A stretch of DNA of 64,000 nt, taken from NCBI RefSeq assembly GCF_029581195.1, contig NZ_CP120737.1, positions 6,859,001-6,923,000 of the forward strand. The letters run 5' to 3'. The DNA comes from Solwaraspora sp. WMMD791 (GTDB lineage Bacteria > Actinomycetota > Actinomycetes > Mycobacteriales > Micromonosporaceae). This document shows, one piece after another, positions 11,633 through 20,327 of the stretch. The position numbers and the translations under genes were made by a program. Position 1 is the first letter of the stretch. Each line of letters starts with the position of its first letter. The notes below the pieces were generated by a model. The model saw only the letters and a program-made list of their open reading frames with translations. It did no database searches and was not told the DNA's origin.

Positions 11633-12400
11633 TCAGGTGTTGTTGGCCAGGGCGACCAGCCGGGCCCGCGTACCGTTCCAGTGGTTGCGGTCGACCGCCC
11701 CGGCGACACCGGCGACGCTGCCGCTCGCGGTGTACTGCCAGAACGACCAGTACGGCGCGCCGGCCGGCAGCGTTCCCGGGCTCGACGACCACCGGGCGAT
11801 CCACAACGGATGGTTGCTCCACGGCCCGGTCCAGTTGCCGGTGCAGCTGGTCCACCAGCTGGTGGTGGTGTAGATGACCGCGTACCGGCCGGTCCGCGAC
11901 CGGTAGGTGGCCAGGAAGTCGTTGATCCAGCTGCGCATCGCCGACTGGCTGAGCCCGTAGCACATCGCGCCGTACGGGTTGTGCTCGATGTCGAGCGCCG
12001 CCGGCAGCGTGCGGCTGTCCGCCGACCACGCACCACCGTTGCTGGCCAGATAGTTGGCCTGGACCGCGCCGGAGGAGCGGTCCGGAAGCGCGAAGTGGTA
12101 TGCGCCCCGGATCACCCCGGCGTTGTACGCCGCCACGTAGTTGGTGTTGAACCGGGGATCCTTGTAGCTGGTGCCCTCGGTGGCCTTGATGTAGGCGAAC
12201 TCGATTCCGCTGTTGCGCACACTGGTCCAGTTGATCGAGCCCTGCCAGTGTGAGACGTCGATGCCGGCGGTGGTCGCCGCCCGCGCCGGTACGGCGGCGA
12301 TGACCAGGATCGTCGCGGTGACGCCCAGCAGGGTGAGTGCTGCGGCGAGCAGCCGACCTACCGCGGGTGTGTTGTGGCTGACGGTGACGGTAGTGGACAT
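11633..12400 (-). CDS. Secreted GH25 lysozyme (muramidase)
   Basis: This 255-aa protein has a signal peptide (LLAAALTLLGVTATILVIAAVPARA, cleavage near residue 42) and a single GH25 catalytic domain. The catalytic residues are visible as Asp48 in AGIDVSHWQG and the DIE triplet (Asp137, Glu139) in ALDIEHNPYG. It cleaves the beta-1,4 bond between N-acetylmuramic acid and N-acetylglucosamine. No cell-wall-binding domain is attached. ATG 12400 follows GAGGAAGG; a much longer open frame reading through from 13660 is a shadow of the protease gene. It is downstream of, and in line with, the S8 protease gene, 59 nt away, and may share its transcript. Confidence 0.9.
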   Translation of the reverse strand: MSTTVTVSHNTPAVGRLLAAALTLLGVTATILVIAAVPARAATTAGIDVSHWQGSINWTSVRNSGIEFAYIKATEGTSYKDPRFNTNYVAAYNAGVIRGAYHFALPDRSSGAVQANYLASNGGAWSADSRTLPAALDIEHNPYGAMCYGLSQSAMRSWINDFLATYRSRTGRYAVIYTTTSWWTSCTGNWTGPWSNHPLWIARWSSSPGTLPAGAPYWSFWQYTASGSVAGVAGAVDRNHWNGTRARLVALANNT

Positions 12401-12459
12401 CCGTTTCCTTCCTCTGGACCGGGTCTGAGCCGGCTTGCCGGACCGGGTCTGAGTCGGCC

Positions 12460-13653
12460 TCAGCCGATGCAGTGGACGAGTCGGTTGGGGGTGCCGGCAC
12501 CGGGGTTGGTGACCACACCGGTGGTCGCCGTCGACACCAGCCGGTCGGCGACCTGGGCCGGGCTCCACGTCGGGTTGGTTGCCAGCACCAGCGCGGCACA
12601 GCCGGCGACGTGCGCCGACGCCATCGAGCTGCCGCTGATCGTCACCGTGGCGGTGTCGGTCGTGTGCCAGGTCGACGTGATGCCCGCCCCGGGGGCGAAC
12701 AGGTCGATGCACGACCCGTAGCTCGCCGAGCTCATCCGGGCGTCGGTGATCGTGGTGCCGGCGACGGTGAGCGCGGCGGGCACCCGGGCGGGGGAGGTGT
12801 TGCAGGCGCTGGTGGCGGAGCTGCCGCCGGGCACCGCGTAGCTGATCCCGGAACGGATCGAGGCGGTCACGGCGGTGTCCAGCGCCGTACTCGCCCCGCC
12901 ACCGAGGGCGAGGCTGGCGACCGCCGGCCGGACCGCGTTGGCGGTGACCCAGTCGATTCCGGTGATGACCCCGGCGGTGGTGCCCGACCCGGTGCAGCTG
13001 AGCACCCGTACCGGCACCAGTTGGACGGCCTTGGCCACCCCGTGTGCCCGGCCGCCGATGATGCCGGCGACGTGTGTGCCGTGGCCGTTGCAGTCGTCGG
13101 CGGGTCCACCGTCGATCACGTCGAACCCGGGGGCCACCCGGCCGCCGAAGTCGGTGTGGGACTGTCGTACCCCGGTGTCGATCACGTAGGCCCGCACGTT
13201 CGGCGCGGTCGACGGGTAGGCGTACCGACCGTCCAGCGGCAGGTAGCGCTGGTCGATGCGGTCCAGACCCCAGGACGGCGGATTCAGCTGTACGCCAGCG
13301 TTCAGCGGGGTGACGACGTGGTCCTGCTCGACGTGGGCGACCGCCGGATCGGCGGCGAGGCGGCGGGCCGCCCGAGCGGACATCGAGACGGTGAACCCGG
13401 TCAGCGCGGCATGTAGGACGTGGTGCACGGTGCCGCCGTAGCGAGCGGTGAGTCGGTGGGCGGTCGTCGCGGGGTCGGCGGTGGGGTCGGCGCGCAGAAC
13501 GACGACGTAGCTGTCCGGCACGGCGGTGGCGCCGCCGGCCCGGCGGATCTCGCCGAGCGGGCCGGCGGCCAGTGCCGGGGTCGGCTGCCCGACCGCCACC
13601 AGCAGGGCGAGCAGGCCGGTGGTGAGCACTTTCCGGATCGCGGAGACTGTCAC
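12460..13653 (-). CDS. Secreted S8 (subtilisin/proteinase K-like) protease with altered oxyanion site
   Basis: This 397-aa preproprotease starts at GTG 13653 behind GAAGGGA. The signal peptide (about 1-30) is followed by an I9 propeptide (about 45-113) and an S8 domain (about 125-397). The triad is present: Asp159 (VIDTG), His191 (NGHGTHVAG) and Ser343 (GSSMASAHVAG). Two family-defining positions differ: the AAGN motif, whose Asn stabilises the oxyanion, reads VPGG (Gly277), and the active-site GTSMA reads GSSMA. The flanking residues (SACNTSPARVPAALTV) align well, so this is not a frameshift. Loss of the Asn predicts strongly reduced activity or a changed role. Confidence 0.88.
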   Translation of the reverse strand: MTVSAIRKVLTTGLLALLVAVGQPTPALAAGPLGEIRRAGGATAVPDSYVVVLRADPTADPATTAHRLTARYGGTVHHVLHAALTGFTVSMSARAARRLAADPAVAHVEQDHVVTPLNAGVQLNPPSWGLDRIDQRYLPLDGRYAYPSTAPNVRAYVIDTGVRQSHTDFGGRVAPGFDVIDGGPADDCNGHGTHVAGIIGGRAHGVAKAVQLVPVRVLSCTGSGTTAGVITGIDWVTANAVRPAVASLALGGGASTALDTAVTASIRSGISYAVPGGSSATSACNTSPARVPAALTVAGTTITDARMSSASYGSCIDLFAPGAGITSTWHTTDTATVTISGSSMASAHVAGCAALVLATNPTWSPAQVADRLVSTATTGVVTNPGAGTPNRLVHCIG

Positions 13654-13720
13654 GGGACATCCCTTCGGCGGGTCGTCCGGCCCTCGGCGGGCACGGTCAC
13701 CCTCCATCTTGTCGCTGTAC

Positions 13721-13736
13721 GTATTCATTTGAATAC
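13721..13736. promoter_or_regulatory. Palindrome in the S8-protease/STAND divergent promoter region
   Basis: GTATTCATTTGAATAC is a perfect inverted repeat with 7-bp arms and a TT centre, an AT-rich island in GC-rich DNA. It lies 68 bp before the protease start and 105 bp before the STAND start. It fits a dimeric repressor site; the cognate regulator is unknown. Confidence 0.5.
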
Positions 13737-13841
13737 CCATCATCGTGGATATCGGTCGCGTGTTATGGCCGAGCGGGCCGCCCGGCTCGCCACCGGGGTC
13801 TACTGTGCACAGGTAGACGTCCCGTCGAGGTGAGGAGGGCC

Positions 13842-16800
13842 ATGCCGGACCAGGAAGCGGGCGATGCCGCCGAGCAGGCCCGCCGGGGGGTACGCGACTG
13901 GGTCCGCGCCGGTGCCCGCCGCGCCGGGCAGGGGCTTCGCGGTGCCACTCCGTACGGCGTCCTCGCTTTCCTCGCCGGATCCGCCCTGGCCCCGATCGCG
14001 GCCAGCGGTTTCGGGGTCGGCGGTCTGCTCGGTGCCACCCTCGACCAGCTTGGCCAGGTCGGCGGCGGATACCTGGCCGATGTGCTCGGTGAGACCGCCC
14101 GGCGGGCCGGCGGGCGGTCGCGCGACGAGCAGCTCCTGCGCGAAGCGCTCGGGCAGGAGCTGCTCGCCCGGCTCACCGCCGACGACGATGACGGCAGGTC
14201 CGCAGCGCTCGGTGCCGAGATCGGCCGCCTGCTGCAGGCGGTCGACGCGGTCGAGGTGGCGCTCGCCGCGGCGGCCGAGACCGACGCGTCGGTACGCGAC
14301 GAGCTCGCCGCCGCCTTCCACGCGCTCGGCACCGACGTCGGCGCGCTGCAGTGGATGGTCACCGACGTCCGTCGCAGCCTCGGCGCGCTGCGGTGGGAGC
14401 TGGCGCAGCGCAGTCATGAGCAGCGCGTCGAGATGGAACGGGTCCGGCGGCAGCTGATCACCATCACCCAGCTGACCAGCCAGGTCGGACGCCCTGACCG
14501 ACCAGCCGACACCACACCCGCCACCACACCCGACACCGCAGCCGCACGCGATGCGGCAGCCGGCCGGGCCGACGACGTCGACGGCGCTGCGACCCACGAC
14601 GCGGGCGGCGCCGGCCTGGCGTGTCCCTATCCGGGCCTGGCGGCCTTCGAGCCCGAGGACGCGCCGTGGTTCCACGGCCGCGAGGAGCAGGTGGCCGAGA
14701 TCCTCGGCCGGCTGGCCGAGCAGGCGATGGGCGGGCCGCCGCTGGTGCTCACCGGCGTGTCCGGCGTCGGCAAGTCGTCGCTGCTGCGCGCCGGCGTGCT
14801 GCCGGCCGTCGCCGTCGGCGCACTCGGCGACGCGCGGCAGTGGCCGTGGCTGCTGCTGACACCCGGCGCGCAGCCGCTGGACGAACTCGTCGCCCGGACC
14901 CTCGTCGCGGTCGGCCGGCCGGCCGCGGACGTCGCGGCGGCACAGGCGGCGGTCCGCGCCGCGCCGGAGTCGTTCGGCAGCGTCTGCCTGCCGGCGGAGA
15001 CCGGGGTCCGGCCGGTCATCGTGGTCGACCAGTTCGAGGAACTGTTCACCCAGTGCGCCGACGTCTCCGGGCGGCTGGCCTTCGGCACCGCGCTGGCCAA
15101 CGCCGCGCCCGCAGTCGTGCTGATCGCGGTCCGGGCCGACTTCTACCCGGACTGCGCCGAGTTGCCGGCGCTGGCCGGTGCCCTCGCCGCCGGGCACCAG
15201 GTGCTCGGCCGGCTCGACGCCGACCAGTTGCGCCGGGCCGTCGTCGCACCCGCGACCCGGGCCGGGCTGGAGATCGAGTCGGGCCTGGTCGAACTGCTGC
15301 TGGCCGACCTGGGGGCGCGCACCCCGACCGGGTACGACCCCGGCGCGTTGCCGCTGCTCGGTCACGCGTTGCGGGCCACCTGGTCGCGGCGCGACGGCCG
15401 GCGGTTGACCGTCGCCGGCTACCGGGCCACCGGCGGCATCCACCGGGCGGTCGCCGAGACCGCCGAGCGGATCTACCTCGACCTCGACGTGGCCGGCCGG
15501 GACCGGCTGCGAGCGGCGCTGCTGCGGCTGGTCACCGTCACCGACTCGGCGGTGGTGGTGCGTCGTCGGGGCGACCGGCAGCTGTTCGATCCCGAGTTGC
15601 TGACCCGGCTGGTCCAGGGGCGGCTGGTCACGGTCACCGCCGACTCGGTGCAGATCAGTCACGAGGCCCTGCTGGACAACTGGCCACGGCTGGTCGGCTG
15701 GCTGGCCGAGGACCGGGACCAGCTGCTGCTGCGGCAGCGGTTGGCCGCTGCGGCCGAGGACTGGCACGCCGGCGGGCGGGATCCCGACCAGCTGCTGCGG
15801 GGCGCGCGGCTGGCGACGGTCCGGGACCGGGCGGACCTCGCCGGACTCACCCCGGTGGAGACCGCATACCTCGACGCCAGCGTGGCCGCGGCGCACGCCG
15901 CCGAGGTGGCCCGCCAGCGCGCCGTCCGTCGGCTGCGGCGGCTGGTCGTCGGTCTGGCGGCGGCGCTGCTGCTCGCCGTCGTCGGTGGGGTCGTCGCCGT
16001 CGGCCAGCAGCAGGCCGCCGAGCAGCAGCGCCGGCAGGCGACCTCCCGGCAGTACGCCGCCGAGGCGCTCACCGCGCTGACGGCCGACGACGACCTGCTC
16101 GCCGTACGCAAGTCCCTCGATGCCTGGCAGCAGGCACCGACGACGGAGGCGTACGGTGCGTTGATCTCCGCGCAGGCGGTACGCACGATCGGCACCCTCG
16201 GCACCGGTGTCGGCGGCTCGGCGACCGCGGTCAGTCCGGACGGCAGCACGGTCGCGGTCGGCCAGCCGGACGGTCGGACCCACCTCTGGGACGTCGCGAC
16301 CCTGCGTCAGCGCGACATCGAGCTGCGCGATCCGCGTGGCGCCACCGTCATGTCACTGGCCTTCGCGCCGGACGGCCGGCGGCTCGTCACCGGTGCGCTG
16401 CACCTGACCGAAGGCGTGCGGATCTGGGACACCTCGACCGGGGAACTGCTGCGGACCGTACCAGCGTTCGGCGCGGTCGCCTGGTCGCCGGACGGATCCA
16501 CCGTGATCGCCAGCCGGTCCGACCCGGCACTTTCCCCGCAGGTGCAGGTGGCCGGATGGTCGGCGGAGACCGGTGCTCTGCGATGGTCGTTGCCGACCGG
16601 CACGTTCGGCTACGAACTGGCGTTGAGCGCCGACGGACAACTGCTGGCGGTCGCGGACCCGACCGACGACCGTACCCAGGTGTGGCGGCTGGCCGACCGG
16701 ACCCGGCTGCGCGACCTGCCGGCTGCCTTCCACGTGGCCTTCGCACCGGACGACGCGCTGGTGCTCGGTACCGTCGACGGCGGGCTGCAGGTGTGGACGC

Positions 16801-18077
16801 TCGACGGGCAGCAGGTCGAGTTGTCGACGGCGCCGGACCGGGCACCGATCCCGATCGCGGTCACGCCGGACGGGATCCTGCTGACGCCTGGTGGGTGGCA
16901 GGCCGGTCGGATCGACACGTGGGCACTGTCCACCCAGCTGGTGGCGACGGGATACAGCGGCTACGCCGGCCGGGTGATCTCCGACCTGGCCGTGTCCGCC
17001 GACGGCCGGACGGTGGCGGTCACCGGGCAGGACGCGCCGACGGTGCTGTTCCGTCGCGGCGGTCCGGTGCTGCCGCACCCGGAGGCGGTGCAGTACCTCG
17101 TGGTGGATCCGTCGGCGGACCGGATCGTGACCGCCGCCGGCGACGGTGCGGTGCGGTCGTGGGACCTGGCCACCCGGACCGTCCAGCGCACGATCGGCGC
17201 GCCGGCCGGGGTCAACGGGCTCGCGATCGCCTCCGACGGCACGATCGCGGTCAGTACGGCGGGCGGGACCGTGTACCGCTACACCGCCGCCGGTACCTCG
17301 TTGCCGGAGTTGTCCGTACCGCTGGCCGCCGGTGCGCGGGTCCACAGCCCGGCGTACTCGCCCGACGGGCGGTTGCTCGCGGTCGCCGTCGACGAGCCCG
17401 AGGACCCCGACGACACGGGCCGGGAGCGTGACGGTGTCCTCGTCTGGCGACTCGACGATGCCGGGGCGCCGACCTATCTTCCGACCGGCGGCGAGGTCTC
17501 CGTACTGCGGTTCACCGCAGACGGTGCCGCGCTGCTGGCGGCGGTCGACTTCGCCGCCGCTTCCGGCGCCGACCTGACGACCGGCACCCAGCTACGGTCC
17601 TGGCGGGCCGCGGATCTGTCGCCGGCGGACCGGGTGGCGATCGCCGACCGGCAGCTCACCGGCCTCGCGGTGACCCGCGTCGGCGACCTGGTCGCGGTGG
17701 CCCGCAGCAACGGCCAGGTCGAGCTGCGGGCGGCGGCCGGACTGCAACTGGTACGGGTGATCCAGACGCCGACCTCCGGGCTGTCCGGGGTCGCCTTCAG
17801 CCCGGACGGCGACCTGCTGGTCACCACCGCCTACAGCGACGATCTGCTGCGGCTCTGGGCCGCCGACACCGGGCGGCCGGTCGCGGTGCTCGTCGGGCAC
17901 GTCAACGACGTCAACGAGATCGGCTTCACTCGGGACGGTCACCTGGTCAGTGGTTCGCTGGACGCCACCGCCCAGGTGTGGGATCTCGACGCGGAGCGGG
18001 TCGCGCGGCGACTCTGCGGCGGCGCCGTACCGGCCGCCCGGACGGTCGGCGCGACGCCGCCGCAGTGGTGCGGTTGA
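13842..18077 (+). CDS. STAND-type NTPase with transmembrane segment and WD40 propeller
   Basis: This 1411-aa protein has an N-terminal helical region (about 1-250, with coiled-coil-like stretches) and a STAND NTPase domain with Walker A GVSGVGKS (305-312) and Walker B VIVVDQFEELF. The linking winged-helix region is followed by one membrane segment (about 701-723, LVVGLAAALLLAVVGGVVAVG) and a long C-terminal WD40 beta-propeller (about 780-1400) with repeated FSPDG and VWDL motifs. This is the nSTAND1-WD40 layout common in multicellular actinomycetes, proposed in the literature to serve signalling or conflict systems. The effector part would be the N-terminal 250 residues, which I cannot assign. 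ATG 13842 follows GAGGAGGG. Confidence 0.85.
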   Translation: MPDQEAGDAAEQARRGVRDWVRAGARRAGQGLRGATPYGVLAFLAGSALAPIAASGFGVGGLLGATLDQLGQVGGGYLADVLGETARRAGGRSRDEQLLREALGQELLARLTADDDDGRSAALGAEIGRLLQAVDAVEVALAAAAETDASVRDELAAAFHALGTDVGALQWMVTDVRRSLGALRWELAQRSHEQRVEMERVRRQLITITQLTSQVGRPDRPADTTPATTPDTAAARDAAAGRADDVDGAATHDAGGAGLACPYPGLAAFEPEDAPWFHGREEQVAEILGRLAEQAMGGPPLVLTGVSGVGKSSLLRAGVLPAVAVGALGDARQWPWLLLTPGAQPLDELVARTLVAVGRPAADVAAAQAAVRAAPESFGSVCLPAETGVRPVIVVDQFEELFTQCADVSGRLAFGTALANAAPAVVLIAVRADFYPDCAELPALAGALAAGHQVLGRLDADQLRRAVVAPATRAGLEIESGLVELLLADLGARTPTGYDPGALPLLGHALRATWSRRDGRRLTVAGYRATGGIHRAVAETAERIYLDLDVAGRDRLRAALLRLVTVTDSAVVVRRRGDRQLFDPELLTRLVQGRLVTVTADSVQISHEALLDNWPRLVGWLAEDRDQLLLRQRLAAAAEDWHAGGRDPDQLLRGARLATVRDRADLAGLTPVETAYLDASVAAAHAAEVARQRAVRRLRRLVVGLAAALLLAVVGGVVAVGQQQAAEQQRRQATSRQYAAEALTALTADDDLLAVRKSLDAWQQAPTTEAYGALISAQAVRTIGTLGTGVGGSATAVSPDGSTVAVGQPDGRTHLWDVATLRQRDIELRDPRGATVMSLAFAPDGRRLVTGALHLTEGVRIWDTSTGELLRTVPAFGAVAWSPDGSTVIASRSDPALSPQVQVAGWSAETGALRWSLPTGTFGYELALSADGQLLAVADPTDDRTQVWRLADRTRLRDLPAAFHVAFAPDDALVLGTVDGGLQVWTLDGQQVELSTAPDRAPIPIAVTPDGILLTPGGWQAGRIDTWALSTQLVATGYSGYAGRVISDLAVSADGRTVAVTGQDAPTVLFRRGGPVLPHPEAVQYLVVDPSADRIVTAAGDGAVRSWDLATRTVQRTIGAPAGVNGLAIASDGTIAVSTAGGTVYRYTAAGTSLPELSVPLAAGARVHSPAYSPDGRLLAVAVDEPEDPDDTGRERDGVLVWRLDDAGAPTYLPTGGEVSVLRFTADGAALLAAVDFAAASGADLTTGTQLRSWRAADLSPADRVAIADRQLTGLAVTRVGDLVAVARSNGQVELRAAAGLQLVRVIQTPTSGLSGVAFSPDGDLLVTTAYSDDLLRLWAADTGRPVAVLVGHVNDVNEIGFTRDGHLVSGSLDATAQVWDLDAERVARRLCGGAVPAARTVGATPPQWCG

Positions 18078-18087
18078 CCGACCCGCC

Positions 18088-18157
18088 GTCGGGGTCGACC
18101 CCGTCCGCCGGTCGACCCCGTCCGAGGTCAACCTCGTTCGGAGGTCAACCTCGTTCG
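18088..18157. repeat. Palindrome and 17-bp tandem duplication between converging genes
   Basis: The perfect palindrome CGGGGTCGACCCCG (18088-18101) is followed by two exact tandem copies of GAGGTCAACCTCGTTCG (18124-18140, 18141-18157). The second copy encodes the last codons of the trypsin-like protease. The inner GAGGTCAACCTC is itself palindromic. The area may serve as terminator for both converging genes. Confidence 0.6.
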
Positions 18158-19467
18158 TAGGTCAGGCCGCTCCAGAACGACGGCAGTGGGCTGAACCACG
18201 AGGTGTGCGGGGCCGAGTTGCAGCCGCTGGCGCTCCGGCTGTGCAGGCCGTACGCCCAGCGGGTGCCGCTGGAGCTGAGCCAGTACCAGCCGCCGCCGCT
18301 GTCGCCCGGGCAGGCGTCGTACCCGTCGACCCGGACCATGCCGCGCCGCTGAGGGTCGCTGACCAAGGTGATGGTGCCGCACGGGTTGCCCGGGCTGGCG
18401 GGTTCGGTGACCCGGGCGGCCAGGCAGACCGTCTCACCCTGCAGGATGAAGCCCATGGTCGCGGCCGCGCCGTCGACCGGCGCCGAACGGCCGGGCACGC
18501 CGTGCAGGTAGATCCGTCCGACGGTGTCGACGTGGTAGCCGGCGTCGGTGACCTGGATGGCGCCGGCGTCGACCCGGCCGGAGTCGATCGCGTCGGTCAT
18601 CGTGCCGACGACGGCGGGGGTGGTGGTGCCGGTGGACCAGGCGGCGTCGAGCCCGGCGCAGTGGCCGGACGTCAGCAGCCAGCGGATGCCGGTGCTGCCG
18701 CGGGCGGTGAAACCGGCGGAACAGGTCGCCCCCGGTCGGCGGATCACCAGACCGGAGCGCAGGCTGTCGGTGCAGTCGGCCCGGGAGACGCACGCGTCGA
18801 GGTCGACGGCGTGGGTGTCGGCGGCGACCACCCGTACACCGGCGGGAGCGCGCCCGGCGAGCGCGGCCTGTCGCTGTCGCGCGACGGCGACCACGACGCT
18901 GTTGTCCACCACGTCGATGCCGACCAGACCGGCGGCGGCCGCGCCGAGCGGGTCCCGGCCGGTACGCAGCGCCTCGGCCTGCCGTTCCAGCTCGGCATAG
19001 GTGCGGGTGACCTGATGGGTGCGTACCGGTATCCCGAGTCGGCGGCCGACGGCGGTGATCTCGGCCGCGGCGGTCGGGCTGGTGACCGCGACCCGGTAGG
19101 TCGCCGCGTGCGGATCGAACCAGGCCCCGCCGAAGGTGGCCGACCGGGCGACGAGGTCGGCTTTGAGCAGGTCGCCCCGGGCCTGGGCGGCGACGGCGGT
19201 CGCGGCGGTGTCGGCGGTCATCCCCGGGTAGGTGGTCAGGTACGCCTGGATCATCGCCTCGGCGGTGGCCTTGCCGGTGTCGCGGGCGGCGGGGGCGCTC
19301 ACCCCTACGGCCGGTGTGGCCACCGCCGGGGCGGCTCCGGCCAGGCCGGCTGCGGCGAGCAACGCCATGACGAGTACGGCGGTGCCGACCCGGCCCAGCG
19401 GGCGGGCCCTGCCGTCAGATGTGCCGGTGCCGGTGCGGGTGCGGGTCGGGCCTGAGTCAGCTGTCAC
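18145..19467 (-). CDS. Secreted trypsin-like serine protease (S1)
   Basis: This 440-aa exported protease has a signal peptide (about 25-51, TAVLVMALLAAAGLAGAAPAVA), a propeptide of about 160 residues and a C-terminal chymotrypsin-fold domain. The triad is His269 (LLTSGHCAG), Asp300 (GRVDAGAIQ) and Ser390 (PGDSGGGWY). The propeptide plus catalytic domain recalls streptogrisin-type enzymes of actinomycetes, but the domain is longer and the propeptide is not a clear match. It converges with the STAND gene. A TTATCG-TT-CGATAA palindrome lies upstream of the start. Confidence 0.88.
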   Translation of the reverse strand: MTADSGPTRTRTGTGTSDGRARPLGRVGTAVLVMALLAAAGLAGAAPAVATPAVGVSAPAARDTGKATAEAMIQAYLTTYPGMTADTAATAVAAQARGDLLKADLVARSATFGGAWFDPHAATYRVAVTSPTAAAEITAVGRRLGIPVRTHQVTRTYAELERQAEALRTGRDPLGAAAAGLVGIDVVDNSVVVAVARQRQAALAGRAPAGVRVVAADTHAVDLDACVSRADCTDSLRSGLVIRRPGATCSAGFTARGSTGIRWLLTSGHCAGLDAAWSTGTTTPAVVGTMTDAIDSGRVDAGAIQVTDAGYHVDTVGRIYLHGVPGRSAPVDGAAATMGFILQGETVCLAARVTEPASPGNPCGTITLVSDPQRRGMVRVDGYDACPGDSGGGWYWLSSSGTRWAYGLHSRSASGCNSAPHTSWFSPLPSFWSGLTYERG

Positions 19468-19534
19468 GTGTCACGTCTCCTCCTCCGGATCCGGCGGTCG
19501 GGCGGGGACCGCCGAGGAGCAGGCTTACGCAGGA

Positions 19535-19548
19535 TTATCGTTCGATAA
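19535..19548. promoter_or_regulatory. Operator-like palindrome upstream of the trypsin-like protease
   Basis: TTATCGTTCGATAA is a 14-bp inverted repeat with 6-bp arms, an AT-rich patch 68 bp upstream of the protease start. It fits a repressor-dimer site; no cognate regulator is adjacent. Confidence 0.5.
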
Positions 19549-19605
19549 CTCTTCGTGTCAGAAATGCGATAGGACGGTGCCGACGTGGTGATGGTCTGTC
19601 CGGGT

Positions 19606-20118
19606 TCACAATCGCCGGTGCATCACGTGCAGGCCGACGTACCCGTGTCGTGGGTGTCGGAACGCCTCCGGCACCGTGGCCAGGACGTCGAACCCGAGCG
19701 AGCGCCACAGCGCCACCGCCCGTACGTTCGTCTCCACCACCGCGTTGAACTGCATCGCCCGGTAGCCGTCCGACCGGGCCAACTCCACCATGTACGTACC
19801 GAGTCTCCGGCCGACACCCCGCCCGGCCGCGGTCGGGCCGACCACGAACGACGCGTTCGCCACGTGGTCGCCGGCGCCACCCTGGTTCGGCTGACTGCGC
19901 GCGGAGCCCAGCACCACGCCGGTCGGATCGACCGCCACCACCAGGCGGCCCCGGGGTGGCAGGGACATCCAGTACCGCCGGACCGCCTCCTCCGAAGCGC
20001 CCGGATCCACCGTGAGGGTCTCACCGGCGGCCACGACCGGGGCCAGGCATCGCCAGATACCCGGCCAGTCCGCCTCCGTCGCCGCCCGGACGACCACCTC
20101 CGTGGCCGGCTCAGCCAT
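19606..20118 (-). CDS. GNAT family N-acetyltransferase
   Basis: This 170-aa protein is a stand-alone GNAT domain: acetyl-CoA-binding motif [18 protein letters not shown] and the late signature [23 protein letters not shown]. The fold resembles phosphinothricin-type acetyltransferases, but the substrate cannot be read from sequence. Its ATG overlaps the end of bsaP by 8 nt, so it is translated as the third gene of the bioB-bsaP-GNAT operon. A link to biotin metabolism is suggested only by this overlap. Confidence 0.82.
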   Translation of the reverse strand: MAEPATEVVVRAATEADWPGIWRCLAPVVAAGETLTVDPGASEEAVRRYWMSLPPRGRLVVAVDPTGVVLGSARSQPNQGGAGDHVANASFVVGPTAAGRGVGRRLGTYMVELARSDGYRAMQFNAVVETNVRAVALWRSLGFDVLATVPEAFRHPRHGYVGLHVMHRRL

Positions 20119-20320
20119 CGGCGGACACCGTCGACGGGCCGACCACGCCGTGCTCGACGCAGCGTGCGGACCAGCCGGCCGGCAGCACCTGAACCGTCAT
20201 CCGGCGGCGGCACCGGGCACAGTAGCGCGGCGGCTCCCAGGCCCGGGCGGCGACACAGTCGTCGTGTCGGCCGGTGTCGGCCCGCGTGCCGCAGCGGTCA
20301 CACCAGATCGCGTCCTGCAT
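20111..20320 (-). CDS. bsaP: Biotin synthase auxiliary protein
   Basis: This 69-aa Cys-rich protein has paired cysteines (CDRCG near residue 7, CARCRRR near 34) and a later Cys in SARCVEHG. Size, Cys spacing and location directly behind bioB (7 nt gap) match BsaP, the small protein required for full biotin synthase activity in mycobacteria, thought to hold or help rebuild an iron-sulfur cluster. It is probably co-translated with bioB and the GNAT gene that follows. Confidence 0.8.
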   Translation of the reverse strand: MQDAIWCDRCGTRADTGRHDDCVAARAWEPPRYCARCRRRMTVQVLPAGWSARCVEHGVVGPSTVSADG

Positions 20321-20327
20321 GTCGGTC

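Noticed and set aside
13800-16283. Minus-strand open frame of 827 codons opposite the STAND gene
   Set aside because: It is antisense to Walker motifs and WD40 coding, has no ribosome site or domain, and its composition is shadow-like.
14621-17431. Plus-strand open frame of 936 codons inside the STAND gene
   Set aside because: It is an alternative frame of the STAND gene, made of Arg/Gly/Ala runs typical of frame-shifted high-GC coding.
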